Of a stretch of DNA of 64,000 nt, positions 35,767-47,428 are shown one piece after another. The notes below the pieces were generated by a model. That model searched no databases and was not told where the DNA came from. It saw only the letters and a list, made by a program, of their open reading frames with translations. This DNA comes from Durusdinium trenchii. Lineage: Eukaryota; Sar; Dinophyceae; Suessiales; Symbiodiniaceae. The stretch is taken from contig CAXAMN010026761.1 in assembly GCA_963970005.1 (NCBI GenBank), forward strand, positions 443,505-507,504, given 5' to 3'. How positions within the stretch are numbered: the first letter of the stretch is position 1; each line of letters opens with the position of its first letter. The position numbers were made by a program, and so were the translations under genes.

Positions 35767-36499
35767 CTGAAATGGAGATGACCCAAGTGGCGTGGCAGGT
35801 GGTGACTCACGGCAGCTTTGGAGGGTGCTGACCCGAGTACCTCTTCAGGGGGGAACTTCCTTACTGAAAACAGAGGAACATGGTCTTTCAACTTCAAAGG
35901 GCCATCCATCGGACTCATGGCCAAGCGGAGGAGCTGAATACTTCGGAGCACACGTGGTCCGAGTCCGCTGGGGGTCATCAGTCCGAGGACACGGTGGTCC
36001 GTTTGATCCTTGGCTGTGGCGGTGGGCTGCCCACTTGGCCGACCAATAAAGTACCACACATGTCAAGGCAGCGCGCCTTTTTCTCATGGGTCAAGTTCGC
36101 CAAGAAGAATTGAACCTGGCCCAAGGCAAACAAGGATTCAACCGCTGAAACAAATATCTAACCCACAGATCCAAGAGTGGATCCAAAAATCGGTATCTGG
36201 CTGAATCCGTTCTTTTGAGGTTTTTAGTTTTTATATGTTTTTAGTTTGTTGTGACTCTCTAGATATATATTACTTGCATCTATTGTCTGGGAGCTTGGTT
36301 GAATTGTCACCGTCACTCTTTTTGAGAGTGCTGAACCCTTCAACATGACAACCGCTTCATCGCCCTCAAAGGGAGGGTCTGGAAGACCATCGAAGCCTTT
36401 GGCCCACCTCTCGGCTGCCGAGCAAGAAGGTGGGAGAGTGCCTGAGGAGGTCCCACCACCGTCACCTCCAGAAGACTATGCTCCTCTAACGAGAGGGGG

Positions 36500-36673
36500 T
36501 TCCATGCTTGTTGGGGGGAGTCCAAAAGAAAAACGCAGCTTTTCCTCCAACGATTTCTTCGACTTCACCATCCCCTCCGAAAGGGATCCAGCCTCGACGT
36601 CGTGGATCACTGCAAGGGTGGCGCCCAATGAGGTGCAAATGTTATCTTGGCATTGCGTCATGCTTCCCATCTC
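36500..36673 (-). CDS. Candidate exon, strand uncertain
   Basis: The minus frame after CGGCTTCAAG reads EMGSMTQCQDNICTSLGATL, then AVIHDVEAGSLSEGMVKSKK, with good codon periodicity. On the plus strand an ATG ORF of 118 codons (36345-36701) overlaps it. I favour minus because neighbours at 35.7 and 37.2 kb are minus. The end is approximate. Confidence 0.4.
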
Positions 36674-36710
36674 CTTGAAGCCGCTTCGATCCAAAAAATA
36701 GAGTTATATC

Positions 36711-36810
36711 ATACTAGTAGCTCCTGGCATTACTATAGCTACTAGGAGCAAAGGGCATCGCTACTAGGAGCAAGGACGCTACTAGGGGCTCCTGGCATTA
36801 CTGCTAGGAA
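36711..36810. repeat. Short tandem repeat, CTACTAGGAGCAA units
   Basis: Units GCTACTAGGAGCAA and GGCTCCTGGCATTACT recur several times in direct and inverted form over about 100 bases. Confidence 0.7.
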
Positions 36811-37129
36811 CAAGAAGATCGCGACTCGAACCGAACGGCTCGCTCGCAGTTGTTCTCGCCAGCTTTTGAGGTCTCCGGTCTCTGGGCATCGAGGGACGGG
36901 GGAGCAGCCCACGGTGGCTGCATGAGTGAGAGGAGTAGAAATGAAAGATCACACGAGTTTTGCATGGATGTCATGGGTCGACTGAATCGACCTTGGAGAT
37001 CTCTGCCATCTTTGGGCAACATGGATCTTAGCCTCTGAAACGCGACATGCTGAAAAGCATCACCCGCATCCGCATCACCCATTTCTGTTCAGAGCAACGC
37101 TCAACCCAGGCTGTTCCCTCGACCCCTGG

Positions 37130-37340
37130 TTCGTGCCTCCGTGATGGCATAGCATCCTTCTTTGAATTCCCGGAAGCCTCGCTGGTGGCCACCAAGCATT
37201 GTTTGAAGGAGGTGTGCAAGTGGGACCGCATGGTCATACTTGTTCCAAAAGGTCTTTTGTGAATCCGCGACAGATTCTAGTGTTCCCTCATGTCTTGTAC
37301 CGAAGAAACATGTTTGGTTCTCCCTCATAAAAACCACTTC
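37130..37340 (-). CDS. Candidate exon, unknown
   Basis: The frame reads ENQTCFFGTRHEGTLESVAD, then SQKTFWNKYDHAVPLAHLLQ and TMLGGHQRGFREFKEGCYAI. Composition and codon use look like a folded protein. A GC donor after ACGGAG is possible; the acceptor is uncertain. Confidence 0.5.
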
Positions 37341-37570
37341 CATCTTGCAGTGTTCTCCTCGTGCTGGTCTTGAAAGTGATTTCCCCTGTCTCCGCAGCTC
37401 TGTGGATTGCTCTGGCCAACTTCTCCGAATCTGGCACCACCGGATTCTCAGCCAGTTTCACACCTCAATGTCAAACCTGCCAACAAAAGAACCACCCCCC
37501 CCAAAAAAACCTGCGCAAAATTTAGCACTCAAACCACATCGCCTCTGCACCAATCGCCCCCTCTTTTCAC

Positions 37571-37731
37571 CCGCTTCCGCGCCTTTCGGGCAGGCCAGGC
37601 CAGCCACCGGCAGAGCGGCCACGGTCCAGCGCCACATCGGTCACCACCGGCCGAGACGACCCAAGCAGCGCCCAGAACGGCGCGCTCTCAGCGCCCCGAA
37701 GCTGACGGAGCCAACGGCCGGCCAGGGACGG
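37571..37731 (-). CDS. Candidate exon, GC-rich, unknown
   Basis: Acceptor CCGAACAG, donor GTGAAA, 53 codons beginning PSLAGRWLRQLRGAESAPFW and continuing ALLGSSRPVVTDVALDRG. Strong GC-ending codon use. The plus strand is also open but without fitting splice sites. Confidence 0.45.
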
Positions 37732-38335
37732 CTGTTCGGACCGAGTCCAGCGGCGGAGTGCGTGTGAGGTGCGAGTACGCGGAGTCCGGCGGAGTCCGTT
37801 TGGGAAATGATATGAGTGCGTTTGAGCGGTGTCGGACGCCCAAAAAGGTATCGATCTTTCGGGATCCAGGCCCGAAATTCCTTGCTGGGCACCAATCAGT
37901 TGAAGAAAAAAACACTCCCCTATAGTTGAAGGAACAATGTCCTCAAAAAGCTGCAACATGCTTTCTTTTGCTACTCTCCCGGAAGGCGGAGCAGACCGAC
38001 CGTCTATGCTTCTTTTTCTGATCAGGTGCCATGATGGTGGGAGGCCACCCCGAGAAATCTCACGCTACAGTTAGGGCCAACCTCTTTGTATGTATATACA
38101 ATGACACTTTGGTGGGAGCCTGTAGAGATTGAGTGGGATCGCATCACAACATCTTGAAGCAGCACCCGAACAAATGCTGGAGTCTGGACTGGTCCATGGG
38201 CGCTTTTACCCAGTTCGCTCGTAGCTCCAGCGGGTCCGTTGGACCCCCGCAGCAGCTTCGGGGTCCGTGGCAGGTCCGTCACCGCTGAGGTCCCTCGCGA
38301 GATGTTGTCGCACGGCGCTGCGATGGCGTATCTGG

Positions 38336-38362
38336 CGTCGTCGTCGTCGTCGTCGTCGTCGT
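38336..38362. repeat. (GTC)n microsatellite
   Basis: About nine GTC/TCG triplets. On the minus strand they would encode arginine or threonine runs, so an exon here cannot be told from repeat artefact. Confidence 0.9.
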
Positions 38363-39021
38363 TGCGTGTGACACGGTGGTTCGGCGCCGTTCGGGTGCGG
38401 TTCGGTGCCGTTGGGGGGAAAGGATCGGAAAGCGATGGACGTCACTTCTGGTGGACATGTCGTGGCATTCATTCATCAACTATAGATTAAATGGTGCCCA
38501 GATGTCTGGATATGACAGAAAAGAGATGCAGAGATCAAGGTGGTATAGCGGTATAGCACATACATTTGCAACATCTACAGGTGTCTACAGGTAAGGATCA
38601 TTGTGACAATATGAGGTAATTTGGACAGATTTCAGGGGCATCTCCCTGTGGTTGTAGATTTCTCCACCACGATGCGTCCACCGTGTCCTTGCTATGACTT
38701 CACTGCCCAGAGTTTGGGATCAAACCTCTGGTCATTACCCCCCACCATGAAAAGACCTGCCCAGATGCTCCGAGGAAACCGGTCCCGAAACAAACCGGTC
38801 ACCCAAGGGTCCGACATCAGAGGGTCCGACCGACTCTCATCCTGGCACCCAGTGGTTTGGCTCGCGACGCAAGGTCGGTATCGCAAAGCGGTCGGCGCAC
38901 GAGGCACTGAAGATCCATGAGAGCTCCACCAGCGCACGCGGCATCTGAGTCCAAGACAGTCATCAAGCCAATACAGTGCATGAAAAAATAATGCCAAATT
39001 CAAGTCAATCCATCGCCCAAA

Positions 39022-39243
39022 TCAGTCAGTCCAGCTGCACTGGCTCTTCTCCTCTGGGACCGTCCTGAGCCGCTGGCATGCCCACGCGCGGAAGAGGGCC
39101 GCCATCGCCAGGCGTGCGGCCGTGCGCCCCTGCGACGAACGCCGTTCCACCGCGGAAGAGAGAAGCGGCGTGGAAAAGATGCTGAATTCAGCATGAAGCT
39201 GTTGGGCCAACCGTTGGGCCAACCATTGTTTTGGTCGGTTCAT
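39022..39243 (-). CDS. Candidate short gene or first exon
   Basis: GGTTCTTTAG is followed by G-ATG, a spliced-leader-style start. The ORF of 73 codons reads MNRPKQWLAQRLAQQLHAEF, then later AARLAMAALFRAWACQRLRT, to a TGA at 39022. The middle looks like an amphipathic helix with basic residues. It may continue by splicing; no family is recognised. Confidence 0.4.
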   Translation of the reverse strand: MNRPKQWLAQRLAQQLHAEFSIFSTPLLSSAVERRSSQGRTAARLAMAALFRAWACQRLRTVPEEKSQCSWTD

Positions 39244-39299
39244 CCTAAAGAACCAGCTGTTCGACTCAAAGATTTGACACTACAACACCCGGTGAACAC

Positions 39300-39455
39300 C
39301 TTTTGAATGGTCTTGCGGAACTGGGTCAAAGGACCCTCGCGCTCGGCTGTCAACCGGACGGCGGACCGCCGGGACCGGAAAACCACACCGGTGGTGAAGC
39401 CGGTCCACCGGACGACAGCGGGGAAGCACACAGCGGAGACGGCACCGTGTTTAAA
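39300..39455 (-). CDS. Candidate exon, unknown
   Basis: It ends at donor CAAAAG then GTGTTC. The frame reads VCFPAVVRWTGFTTGVVFRS, then RRSAVRLTAEREGPLTQFRK. The acceptor side is uncertain. Its phase does not join the ATG frame at 39243, supporting a separate start there. Confidence 0.4.
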
Positions 39456-39957
39456 CGGAGGATCCAGTCGACTTGATGTGCAAGTCGACTTGATATCGGC
39501 TGACCCGAAACGGTCGACTCTCTTCGGGTTGTTTACTCCAGGATCCTTAGGATCCGTTGCTGGTCGCCATGATCACAAGGGTGAGTAACCCAAGTGAATC
39601 ACTGGCGTTGCTTCAGCTTTTCTGGGTCAGAACCAGCAGACCTTGGCCCAACCTCGAAATTCTTTCGCTACATGGTGGACCAGGGCTCCAAGTTATGATG
39701 CAATCCCCATCACCATCTGATTTCTTGAAGAAGCTTCTCTTCCATCTACGCGCACGGGCGCCAGGGCAGAAAGAGAGCCGATCTCGATCCGAAGGAAAAG
39801 CATGCGAATCTCCAAACTTTGCAGATTAGATGGGGACTGCCTGCCTCATTGGAGCTGTCCATCTGCCTGCGATGCCAGGTGTGTCAAGCGCGGAGCATTC
39901 GACGGCCCCTGAAACTGGGTTGACCGCGCCAAAGTGAGCTCCACTAAGTCCTAGTAA

Positions 39958-40033
39958 CAGCACCCTCCAACAGGTCGCCAATTGAAACCTGTTAGGGCCT
40001 AACAAGCCTCCAAAGGAGACCTGTTGGAGGGTG
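39958..40033. repeat. MITE family F1, copy (partial right end)
   Basis: The left end CAGCACCCTCCAACAGGTC and right end GACCTGTTGGAGGGTG are inverted repeats; the outermost bases of the right end are lost or diverged. Confidence 0.85.
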
Positions 40034-40129
40034 ACGTTCTTTTCGTGTAACTCTGCACACGCTCACCCATGTAAGGTGGGTATGGTCCCGTTAACGTGAA
40101 ACACGCCCCCCGGTCTGATCTGTTTTCAG

Positions 40130-40390
40130 TGTAGGCCGGACTCGATGTTGTTTTGGAATCCTCTGCCTTGGGACCCATTGGTCACCGGCGTGACCCGCAA
40201 AGAGACCCTGGCCCTGACCGAAATGGAGACGTCAAAGTGGCAGGCGGCGACTTCCGGCAGAGTCGCGTACGGCGATCCTTTCCCAAACACTCCGGACTGG
40301 AAGATATGCCGCCCCATTGACCCCCTCAAACCACCCCAACCGATAGGCAAATATGGCAATTACATGGTTTCAGGGCTTTTCTTCGCAGAG
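40130..40390 (+). CDS. Candidate plus-strand exon, unknown
   Basis: A strong acceptor (GATCTGTTTTCAG) opens a frame CRPDSMLFWNPLPWDPLVTG, then VTRKETLALTEMETSKWQAA with gene-like codons (GTC ACC GGC GTG ACC). The donor is not clear. This is the only decent plus-strand exon in the window; if real, it breaks the one-strand layout. Confidence 0.35.
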
Positions 40391-40537
40391 GCGGCTTGGA
40401 GTTCGGGGGAACTCCATGCTCACCCTCATGTTGAAGAGATATATGGACCAAGTCATCCCGGAGCCGGGACTTGAGAGCAACCCCGAGCTTTGGAGCTCCC
40501 AGGAACGCCTCCAGGAAATTCATGACGACACCGAAAC

Positions 40538-40674
40538 CCAGCACCCGAAACCCAGAAAAAGAAACACATTACTACCAGGACCCGACTCTACAGGTCACCA
40601 ATGGTTCGACCGACTCGATAGGGTCCTTCCCAACCCTCAACTTCCCACAGCCTGGCCAGGAGACAGGGTGCTGG
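40538..40674. repeat. MITE family F1, longer diverged copy
   Basis: It begins CCAGCACCCGAAACC and ends GGGTGCTGG, with CAGGTCACCAATGGTTCGAC inside as in other members. It is about 137 bp long. A similar decayed copy ends near 20,735. Confidence 0.65.
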
Positions 40675-41805
40675 TATAATGGCTGTTTGGGCGTGTGAGA
40701 CTGTAAGACCATGTTGAAATATGTGTCAACTCATGCCTTTCATTTAGCGTCGGGAATGCTGGACTCGTCAGGTGCTGGTGACCCTGTACTTCCCCCACCT
40801 CTGTGCACTGCTTTTGGTGGCTCGCTGGCCTGGAGAGCCGCTGAACAGCGCCCGGCTGGGTGGAGCTGGGCGAAGGTCAAGTGACGAACGAATAGGGTGA
40901 GTCAGTGGGCAGAAACCCTCTGCGGACACTTGAAACATTCCGCTCTTGAAACATTTGGCTGCTTTTTGTCGCCACCTCCACTGCTACACGTCGATGTGTG
41001 CGGATCACCATCATCCCCAAGTGGTTGAAAACAAACATCTCCGAAACCACCGGCCGTGGAAGTGGAGAACTCCGGGAGACGCCCTGGGCGGTCTTGGTGC
41101 ATGTTAGGCTCTAAGACATGCTACAAACAAATGGGACTCCCGATTTCGGCGGCTCCTCGTTCTGGAAAAGGGAAAGCCCGGTGGCGTTTTTTTCACCAAA
41201 AGCCGAGCTACTTGGACCATTCAAAGAGTTCGAAACCCACCGAGAAGGACTGGCTTTTTGAGTGTGAAACGTTTGGGGGTCGTTCGGCAACTGCTATACA
41301 GTGAATGGTGGTATGGTAGCCCAGGAAGCCTGGGGAAAGGCTCTCCGAACTGTTCACCTGTTCATGTTTAGTGGAGAAACCACTCACCCCAATAAGGTTC
41401 TCCAACCGGATAGGACATCAAGTACAGGTCTGAACAGATGCAAATGGTGATCCCTTGACAATTCAAGCATGTACAAACCATACACAGGCCTGCAAGACAT
41501 CCAAAAAAACACATGTGAAAGATAAGTTCTGAAGAAAAAGAAGAGAAGAAGTGCAACCATGTGCAACCTAACTGGACAGAAATCGGGTTAGAGAAACAGG
41601 AAACCACACCCAAGTATTCCTGTCTGCACATGTCTCTACCCCGGATGAGGATGATTCCTCCCTCGGACTAGCCATGTTGGATGGACTAAGCCGGGCTCGA
41701 ACCAAATGGGAAGAGATCTTTGACGGGGACCCCCCGCGAAGAGGGAGAAGGTCCAACCCCTGTACTCCGGTCAGCTGGATATGCCATCCTTTTGCAAGAC
41801 ATCTG

Positions 41806-41886
41806 CCAGCACCCTCCAACAGGTCACAAATCGAAACCTGTTAGAGCCCAACAAACCTCCAAAGGAGACCTGTTGGAGGGTGCTGG
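41806..41886. repeat. MITE family F1, intact copy (20-bp perfect ends)
   Basis: CCAGCACCCTCCAACAGGTC at 41806-41825 is the exact reverse complement of 41867-41886; total 81 bp. It best represents the family. Confidence 0.95.
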
Positions 41887-42315
41887 TAGGCCCACCGCCG
41901 AGGTTGTCTCTCTGACCCTAAAACTATCCTAACAGGGCACTCATGAGGTCATGGGAAGATCGATGCCTGCAAAAGAATCGTCTCCATCAGGTTGCAGGTT
42001 AATTTCTAGCAGCTAGCAAGCAGTAGACCGTGACCTTTGACACCAAAAACCTCCGAAACTGGTCAAACCTGGGCAGCCCAGCCCCTGCCATGTCACCGGA
42101 GCTCGTGGGGCAATCGATTTGCAAGGCACAGAGCCCACCAAATCGCAGAAAGCATGCCGAAGGAGTCCCAAAACCCTTTTCAGCAGGTACTTCTACCCGA
42201 CTGGCTGAGCATGCTGGTGCCTACATGTCTCAAGTGTCTCCAGGCGAGAAACCGTACCTCAGAGGGTTTATGTGACTCCAAAAGGATCTATCTCAGTCCT
42301 GGTGATAGATCTCTT

Positions 42316-42397
42316 CCAGCACCGACTTCACAGGTCACCAAGTGAGACCTGTTAGAGTCCAACAACCCTCAACTAACAGCTTGTTGGAGGGTGCTGG
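42316..42397. repeat. MITE family F1, copy
   Basis: It has the same length and termini as 41806 with substitutions in both arms; the centre keeps AGACCTGTTAGAGTCCAACA. Confidence 0.85.
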
Positions 42398-42824
42398 TTC
42401 AGGGATCGCGAGGGTAGATCTCGGAAGTCTTTGCAAATCCCAAACACTCCAATCACCTGAGGCCAAGCTTGCTGAACCTTGCCAGGCCCTTCAGGCCCTT
42501 CCAGCTGGTTCGTTGGTCCCTCGCAGGTGGTGAACCTGTGCCCCTGACTGGGAAAACCAGGAAACCACCAACCTGGAGGTTTCCGGTGTATACATCACAT
42601 CTGGAACTCTCCTTCCAGGTAGAACTGTACGCACCCACCGCACTGAGTTTCCACCCACCGCGCCTTCATGGTATACCTGGGACCGGTCGACGGGTCACAC
42701 GGCGTTGGACCGAGCCGGGTGATCTGGAGACCTGTGGTTCTCCATCGTCGCTCGGTGTTTCAGCTCGGTGGAGCGGATTGGTCTCAACGGGGATTGGGAT
42801 TGGTCTCAAATCAAGAATCCTCTG

Positions 42825-42906
42825 CCAGCACCTTCCAACAGGTCTCCGAAATGGAGGGTTGGGAAGGGCCCTAACAGGTCTCAATTGGTGACCTGTTGGA
42901 GGTGCT
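42825..42906. repeat. MITE family F1, copy (centre inverted)
   Basis: It starts CCAGCACCTTCCAACAGGTC and ends GACCTGTTGGAGGTGCT. The interior (GGAGGGTTGGGAAGGGCCCT) runs opposite to that of 41806, so it is inserted in the other orientation. Confidence 0.85.
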
Positions 42907-43436
42907 TCTGTATCGGTCGCCGACGGCGCGGCAGTTTCAACACTCAAAGACGGACGACCGTCGATCACGAGGACTGAGAGTCAAACATCCTCGGGCCGGC
43001 TTGCTTGCTGGTCAGGTGTGTTCCAAGACGGTATGGAAAGAAAGAGCTCTGTTTCTGTTGAAGTTCGTAAGATTGCACGCGACCCAGCATGTGTGTGTGT
43101 CACCCTTGGAGTCATAGGGATGCTTTTGCATTTGCTTTTGTTTTACAGCAGGGGGTGCCAGGGGCCGTGCAAGTCTGGCACTAACAAAGACACTTGCACT
43201 GGTCTGTGATATAGCTCCGGGACGCTGGAGCTACGTACCTGCTTTGAAATGAACCTACGTAATGGACAAGCTGTTCCAATGCTGTGTTTTGCAGTAATTG
43301 TCTAGTGCTGACCTCACCGTCGTTGCGCTTTGGAGACCGTGACTTCAGAACTTTCAGCTTTGGAGATCGGTGGAGCTTTCGGTCTTTCCTGAAACTTTTG
43401 GGACTTCCGCTGGATGAACCTCTTCTTCCTTTTTAG

Positions 43437-43560
43437 GTTTCCCTTCTTCCTTTTTAGGTTTCCTTACCTGTACTCTTAGGAACTGGAACCCTAGGCCGGC
43501 GTGTGGCACCGCTATCAAGTCAGTACGCATATCCATGAGTGTGTTTGGCTTCGTGCCAAC
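43437..43560. repeat. Diverged repeat shared with 13,630-13,770 (copy 2)
   Basis: See the copy at 13630. On the minus strand the shared peptide here reads MDMRTDLIAVPHAGLGFQFL; at 13.7 kb it is MEMRTDLTAVPHAGLGYHFL. Confidence 0.65.
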
Positions 43561-43866
43561 CCGGGATGAGCCCGCAGAGTGCCTCCCGTGGACCCGTTGA
43601 ACGGGTGTATGTCGACCGTATCCATTGCCCGGATACAGAGCAGCTCGCAGCGAGCGTAGGTGGCCTAGGCCGTACGTCCGATGATTGTGTCCCATCTTTG
43701 GAATTCCAAGTTGGCTCATGCCCTTACGTGACCGCAGCGGTCCAAGCTGGCTTGACGCCTCAACGTGGTCAGAGCGACCGAAGTACTTTTTGAGGTTCAT
43801 TGGAACCTGTCGAGACCTTGGGTGCACATACAGCGTATACATTCAAACGAGGCAGGTTTTCCTAGG

Positions 43867-44300
43867 TCGTTTTAATGAGGCTCGGCTTCATCGGTTCTCG
43901 TCCCCTCCATTTGGTTCCCCTTTCATCCCTTTCCCTTCACACACTCTTGTTTCCTCTTTTCTTTCATGTCCTCCTGTCTTCATGTCTGGTCATCTCATCC
44001 TTTTCTTCGTTTGCGCGCACATTGGTCCCGGCCTTTGTGTGTACGTGCACTTCTACACACCTTTTAACACAGGTTTCAGGTCGCCCAGGGCTTTACAATG
44101 AGGTGGGCTTCATCGGTTGTCCCTGTGCACTTGGTTCCCCTTTCATTTCAACCACCCGCACCTTTGTCCCGTCTCGTCCTCTTGTCATGTCTTCATTTTC
44201 TTGTCTCTTGTGCGCGCACACGTGCACATCGGCCCTCACCTTAGCTTCTCGCCTCCCCTCGGGGAGGCGTGTGTGTGTGTCACCCTTGGAGTCATAGGTA
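43867..44300. repeat. Two diverged tandem units (about 220 bp each)
   Basis: Both halves start AATGAGG..GGCTTCATCGGTT and share TTGGTTCCCCTTTCAT and TTTGCGCGCAC/TGTGCGCGCAC blocks in order. The phrase TGTGTGTCACCCTTGGAGTC at 44274 also occurs at 43095. All are pyrimidine-rich on the plus strand. No coding is supported from here to 45,349. Confidence 0.6.
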
Positions 44301-45349
44301 GGCATGTCCACAGCCCTCTCCAGTCATGTTCCAGTTTAGTAAGGGCGGCTCCAAAGTGGCCGCCCCTACACATTCCATCCAGTACATGGTATGATTGGAT
44401 TCTCCATGGGTTACATGTACCAGTGAATGAAGCGTGAGCCTATGCTAACCTAAACAAACCATTACAGAATCACTCTCTGCTGGCTCTTTTTCCCTTGAGC
44501 GAACTTGAGCGAACCCGATCTGCAGCAGTAGAAGCCACCTGCAGCCAGGGATTGAGTCAACAAATTTGGAAAACATGTCTTAGACAGCTGGTCTTAGACT
44601 TGCAAATCTGTGTATTTCAAACTGTCACTGACTGTCACCAGAAAACATAAAGCTTCTGGCCGCTTCTGAACGTTTTGCCTCCTTTCTGTGCGGTTGGCTT
44701 GGGTCTTTCAGCATATGATTGCAGCATGAGTTCTTTGAAAAGGCCTTTTTCATTTCAAAGTTCTTTGAAAAGGTCCTGAAAGGCTGAAAAAGAAACCTGT
44801 ATATATTCAAAGTTATGAACACATACATTTCTCTTCTCTGCCTGGGGTTATGTGTTGGCCTTTCAGTTGAACTCACGCTGAAGGAAATTCGAGACAACTC
44901 GTATCTAATCGTCGTGCTACATTCACGATGTGTGTTCTGCATCAAGTAAACAGTTATACAAACAACTAACATATGTGGATACAGCAAATACAGACTCAGC
45001 CAGGACAGCAGCTAGGACCTAAGAAAATGTTGTGTGTTCTTGAACAAGTTCAACCGGTTCAATCTTGTCAATGCTGCTTTCACCCAGGAGACGGAAAACA
45101 ACAGTGTTTATTTTGTAAAGTATTGTGAATGCCAACAAGTCCAAGTGGTGAAGCAGCAAAGCAAAACACACATGCTTGGGCGCTTGGATGAACGATGGCG
45201 TGTCCGACCAGCCGACCAGCCGATCAGATTGCTCAAACGTATGAAGAACAACATTTCACACAGCCCAAACTGGTTCATAATTCCATAATATCATAATATC
45301 CAATATTCACAATATCCATTGACCATCCTTCAACACAAGAATAAAGAAT

Positions 45350-45626
45350 CTAAAGATCATTTGTGATAAACTTGTCATCACTGCCAAAGTCCACAGCGCA
45401 GGTCATGTGATGATGTGGTTGGTCTAGAGATCTACTACATAACCAAGTGTTTCGCTTCTTGTTCACACGAATACGCTTAGCAGCAGCAGCATCAGACGAT
45501 CCTCCTGTCGAATTCGGGGTCTTCAATGCGGCCCCTCCAAGAACCACTCTGTCCATTCCACCCAATGCTGCAGCATCATACGAGCGCTTGGCCTGTCGCT
45601 TGGAAGATTTGCAATCTTCATAGGGC
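45350..45626 (-). CDS. Last exon of an unrecognised protein
   Basis: The frame ends SDDKFITNDL and TAG at 45350-45352. It carries two basic patches (KSSKRQAKRSY and AAAKRIRVNKKRN), which look like nuclear localisation signals. The acceptor is either after CATTCAG (45626, taken here) or after TATGAAG (45615); only the latter fits the phase of the GTGAGC donor of the exon upstream. Codons end in A/T more often than in the first half of the window. Confidence 0.6.
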
Positions 45627-45941
45627 CTGAATGCCAGAATCAAAACGAAAGGGATGCCGAGAGGGTCCGAGACAGGGGATCAGGCATCAGGCCAGGATCA
45701 TTGGAGTTGGAGGCAAAGAACCTGGACCATTGATCATTGAGGTACAGCTTGGACTCCTTAGACCAAGACTCACCATATACTATGTGTACTGCTATGTGTC
45801 TATGTGTATTGTCCTTCCTTCCAAACCCAGTGTCAGTGATTCGATAAGGGAATTGTCAGGAGTTGACTTTGTCTTATGTTCAAAACCTTCTTGACCCCTT
45901 CAAGACCGAACCCGCCCTTGATTCAAGTAGCAAATGCTCAC

Positions 45942-46247
45942 GAACCAGGATTGCATAGAGCTTGTTGGCAAGCTTCTTGACTACCACGGGTGTGTTTGGA
46001 TCATCATTGAACTTCAAAAAGGTCTTCTGATAGAACATCTTGTACCCTCCAAACTCAAACGCGGTGAATTTGGAAGGCTCGTCCTGCCCCACAATCAATG
46101 TTGGTTGCTCGACATCAGTTGGGGGCACCATCCAAGCAGGGCAAACGATTTCTCCATCGGCTGAATGGTATTGTTGCCCAGAAAGCCAAAAAGCAATGCG
46201 CACCGGGTGATCTTCCAATTGCAAAGGTACTCCTGTCGCAATTTGGA
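45942..46247 (-). CDS. Exon of an unrecognised protein
   Basis: It reads QIATGVPLQLEDHPVRIAFW then LSGQQYHSADGEIVCPAWMV and on to LANKLYAILV, ending at a consensus donor (GTTC, then GTGAGC). The acceptor is likely CTCCTAG. The mix of conserved-looking W, G and P residues suggests a folded domain, but I recognise none. Confidence 0.6.
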
Positions 46248-46911
46248 CTAGGAGCCGGTGTTATGAGAGGTAAAGTCCAAAAGGTCACCACATGCCACAG
46301 ATCCCAAAGACATATTCACAGCCGCTAGCCTCGCCTGACCGCCTCACCTGATCGAAAAATATAAACAATACATATATATTTATTATTACATAACTTACTT
46401 ACAGAACTATATGCCATATGCTGAACTATGTTGAACCAATCTTGTTGTGTTGATTCAGGTTTGAAGGCTAGCCGGAGAAGAACACACCATGGTGACCGTG
46501 GTACCGTGGTTCAAAAGAAACATAATTATAAATCTCATAGTGTCATTGAACAAAGATTTCAAACCAACATTGTTGAATTGTTGAACTGTTGTTTTTGTTT
46601 CAATGTCCTGCCTACGTCAGTGTCATTTCCGTTGACAACTCGCATGCCAAGGCTGTAGATGATCTTTGGGAGCTTTGCGTTCACAAAGCTTGGTGGATGT
46701 GTGCCTTGGCTTGTTCAAATGAGAGTCAAAACCTTGCGATGGGAAGTTGTTAATCTGTTGTAACTGTACCGGTGACCTCGGTGAATTCCATTGAGGTGCA
46801 AGTATGTCATGTTCTAGTACGGCCCTACGGCCCTACGGCTTTGTTTTCTTTAATTGTCTATTGACTGCATTGCACAGCAGTGTTGGTATTTACTGCAACC
46901 AAAATGCAAAC

Positions 46912-47137
46912 ATCGCCCCAGAAGTGAGTCTTGAAGTTGGCAAGGAAGTCTTCACTCACAACATTCGCCAAGAGTTCTCTCACTGGTTCGTCTGGCTGCA
47001 TCGCATCAATGATACTCATGATGTAGTCGTTGGAGTCCAGCTCGAGCAACACCTCTGTCGTCGTTACAACCTTGTTGCCCTTCTCTTGTCGGTTCACGTT
47101 GAAAACCAACTTCTCACTGGAAGCGGAATCCAAATTC
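46912..47137 (-). CDS. Exon of an unrecognised protein
   Basis: It follows GCTGTGTAG and reads NLDSASSEKLVFNVNRQEKG, then TEVLLELDSNDYIMSIIDAM and QPDEPVRELLANVVSEDFLA. It takes one base to complete AGG with the exon ending at 47429. The 3' border is approximate (GTTTGC donor or a GC donor a few bases earlier). Confidence 0.6.
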
Positions 47138-47428
47138 CTACACAGCGGACAATGTAGGTCAAAGCGCACATTCGTACGACATTAAAAACAAACAAAAACA
47201 ATGCGTGATAACTCGTGATAACTAGTGACGCAGTGGTATTGTGATGTGTCACAAAAGCTAATATTAAATGATTCTTGTGTGCAGAATTGGGTTGTGAATG
47301 TTCTCGTGACATATGTGTGAGAAATAATTCAAGTATAATTCAAAAGAACAACACACACAGGACATATGACAAAATAGAACACATAAATAGTACAACGTGA
47401 CAGCGTGACAACATGACAACATAGATTC

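Noticed and set aside
41640..41705. tRNA-like B box (GGTTCGAGCCC on the minus strand)
   Set aside because: The T-arm cannot pair and no anticodon or acceptor stem fits.
41806..42906. CRISPR-like array of spaced repeats
   Set aside because: The units are about 500 bp apart, have inverted ends and opposite orientations; this is a transposon family in a eukaryotic genome.
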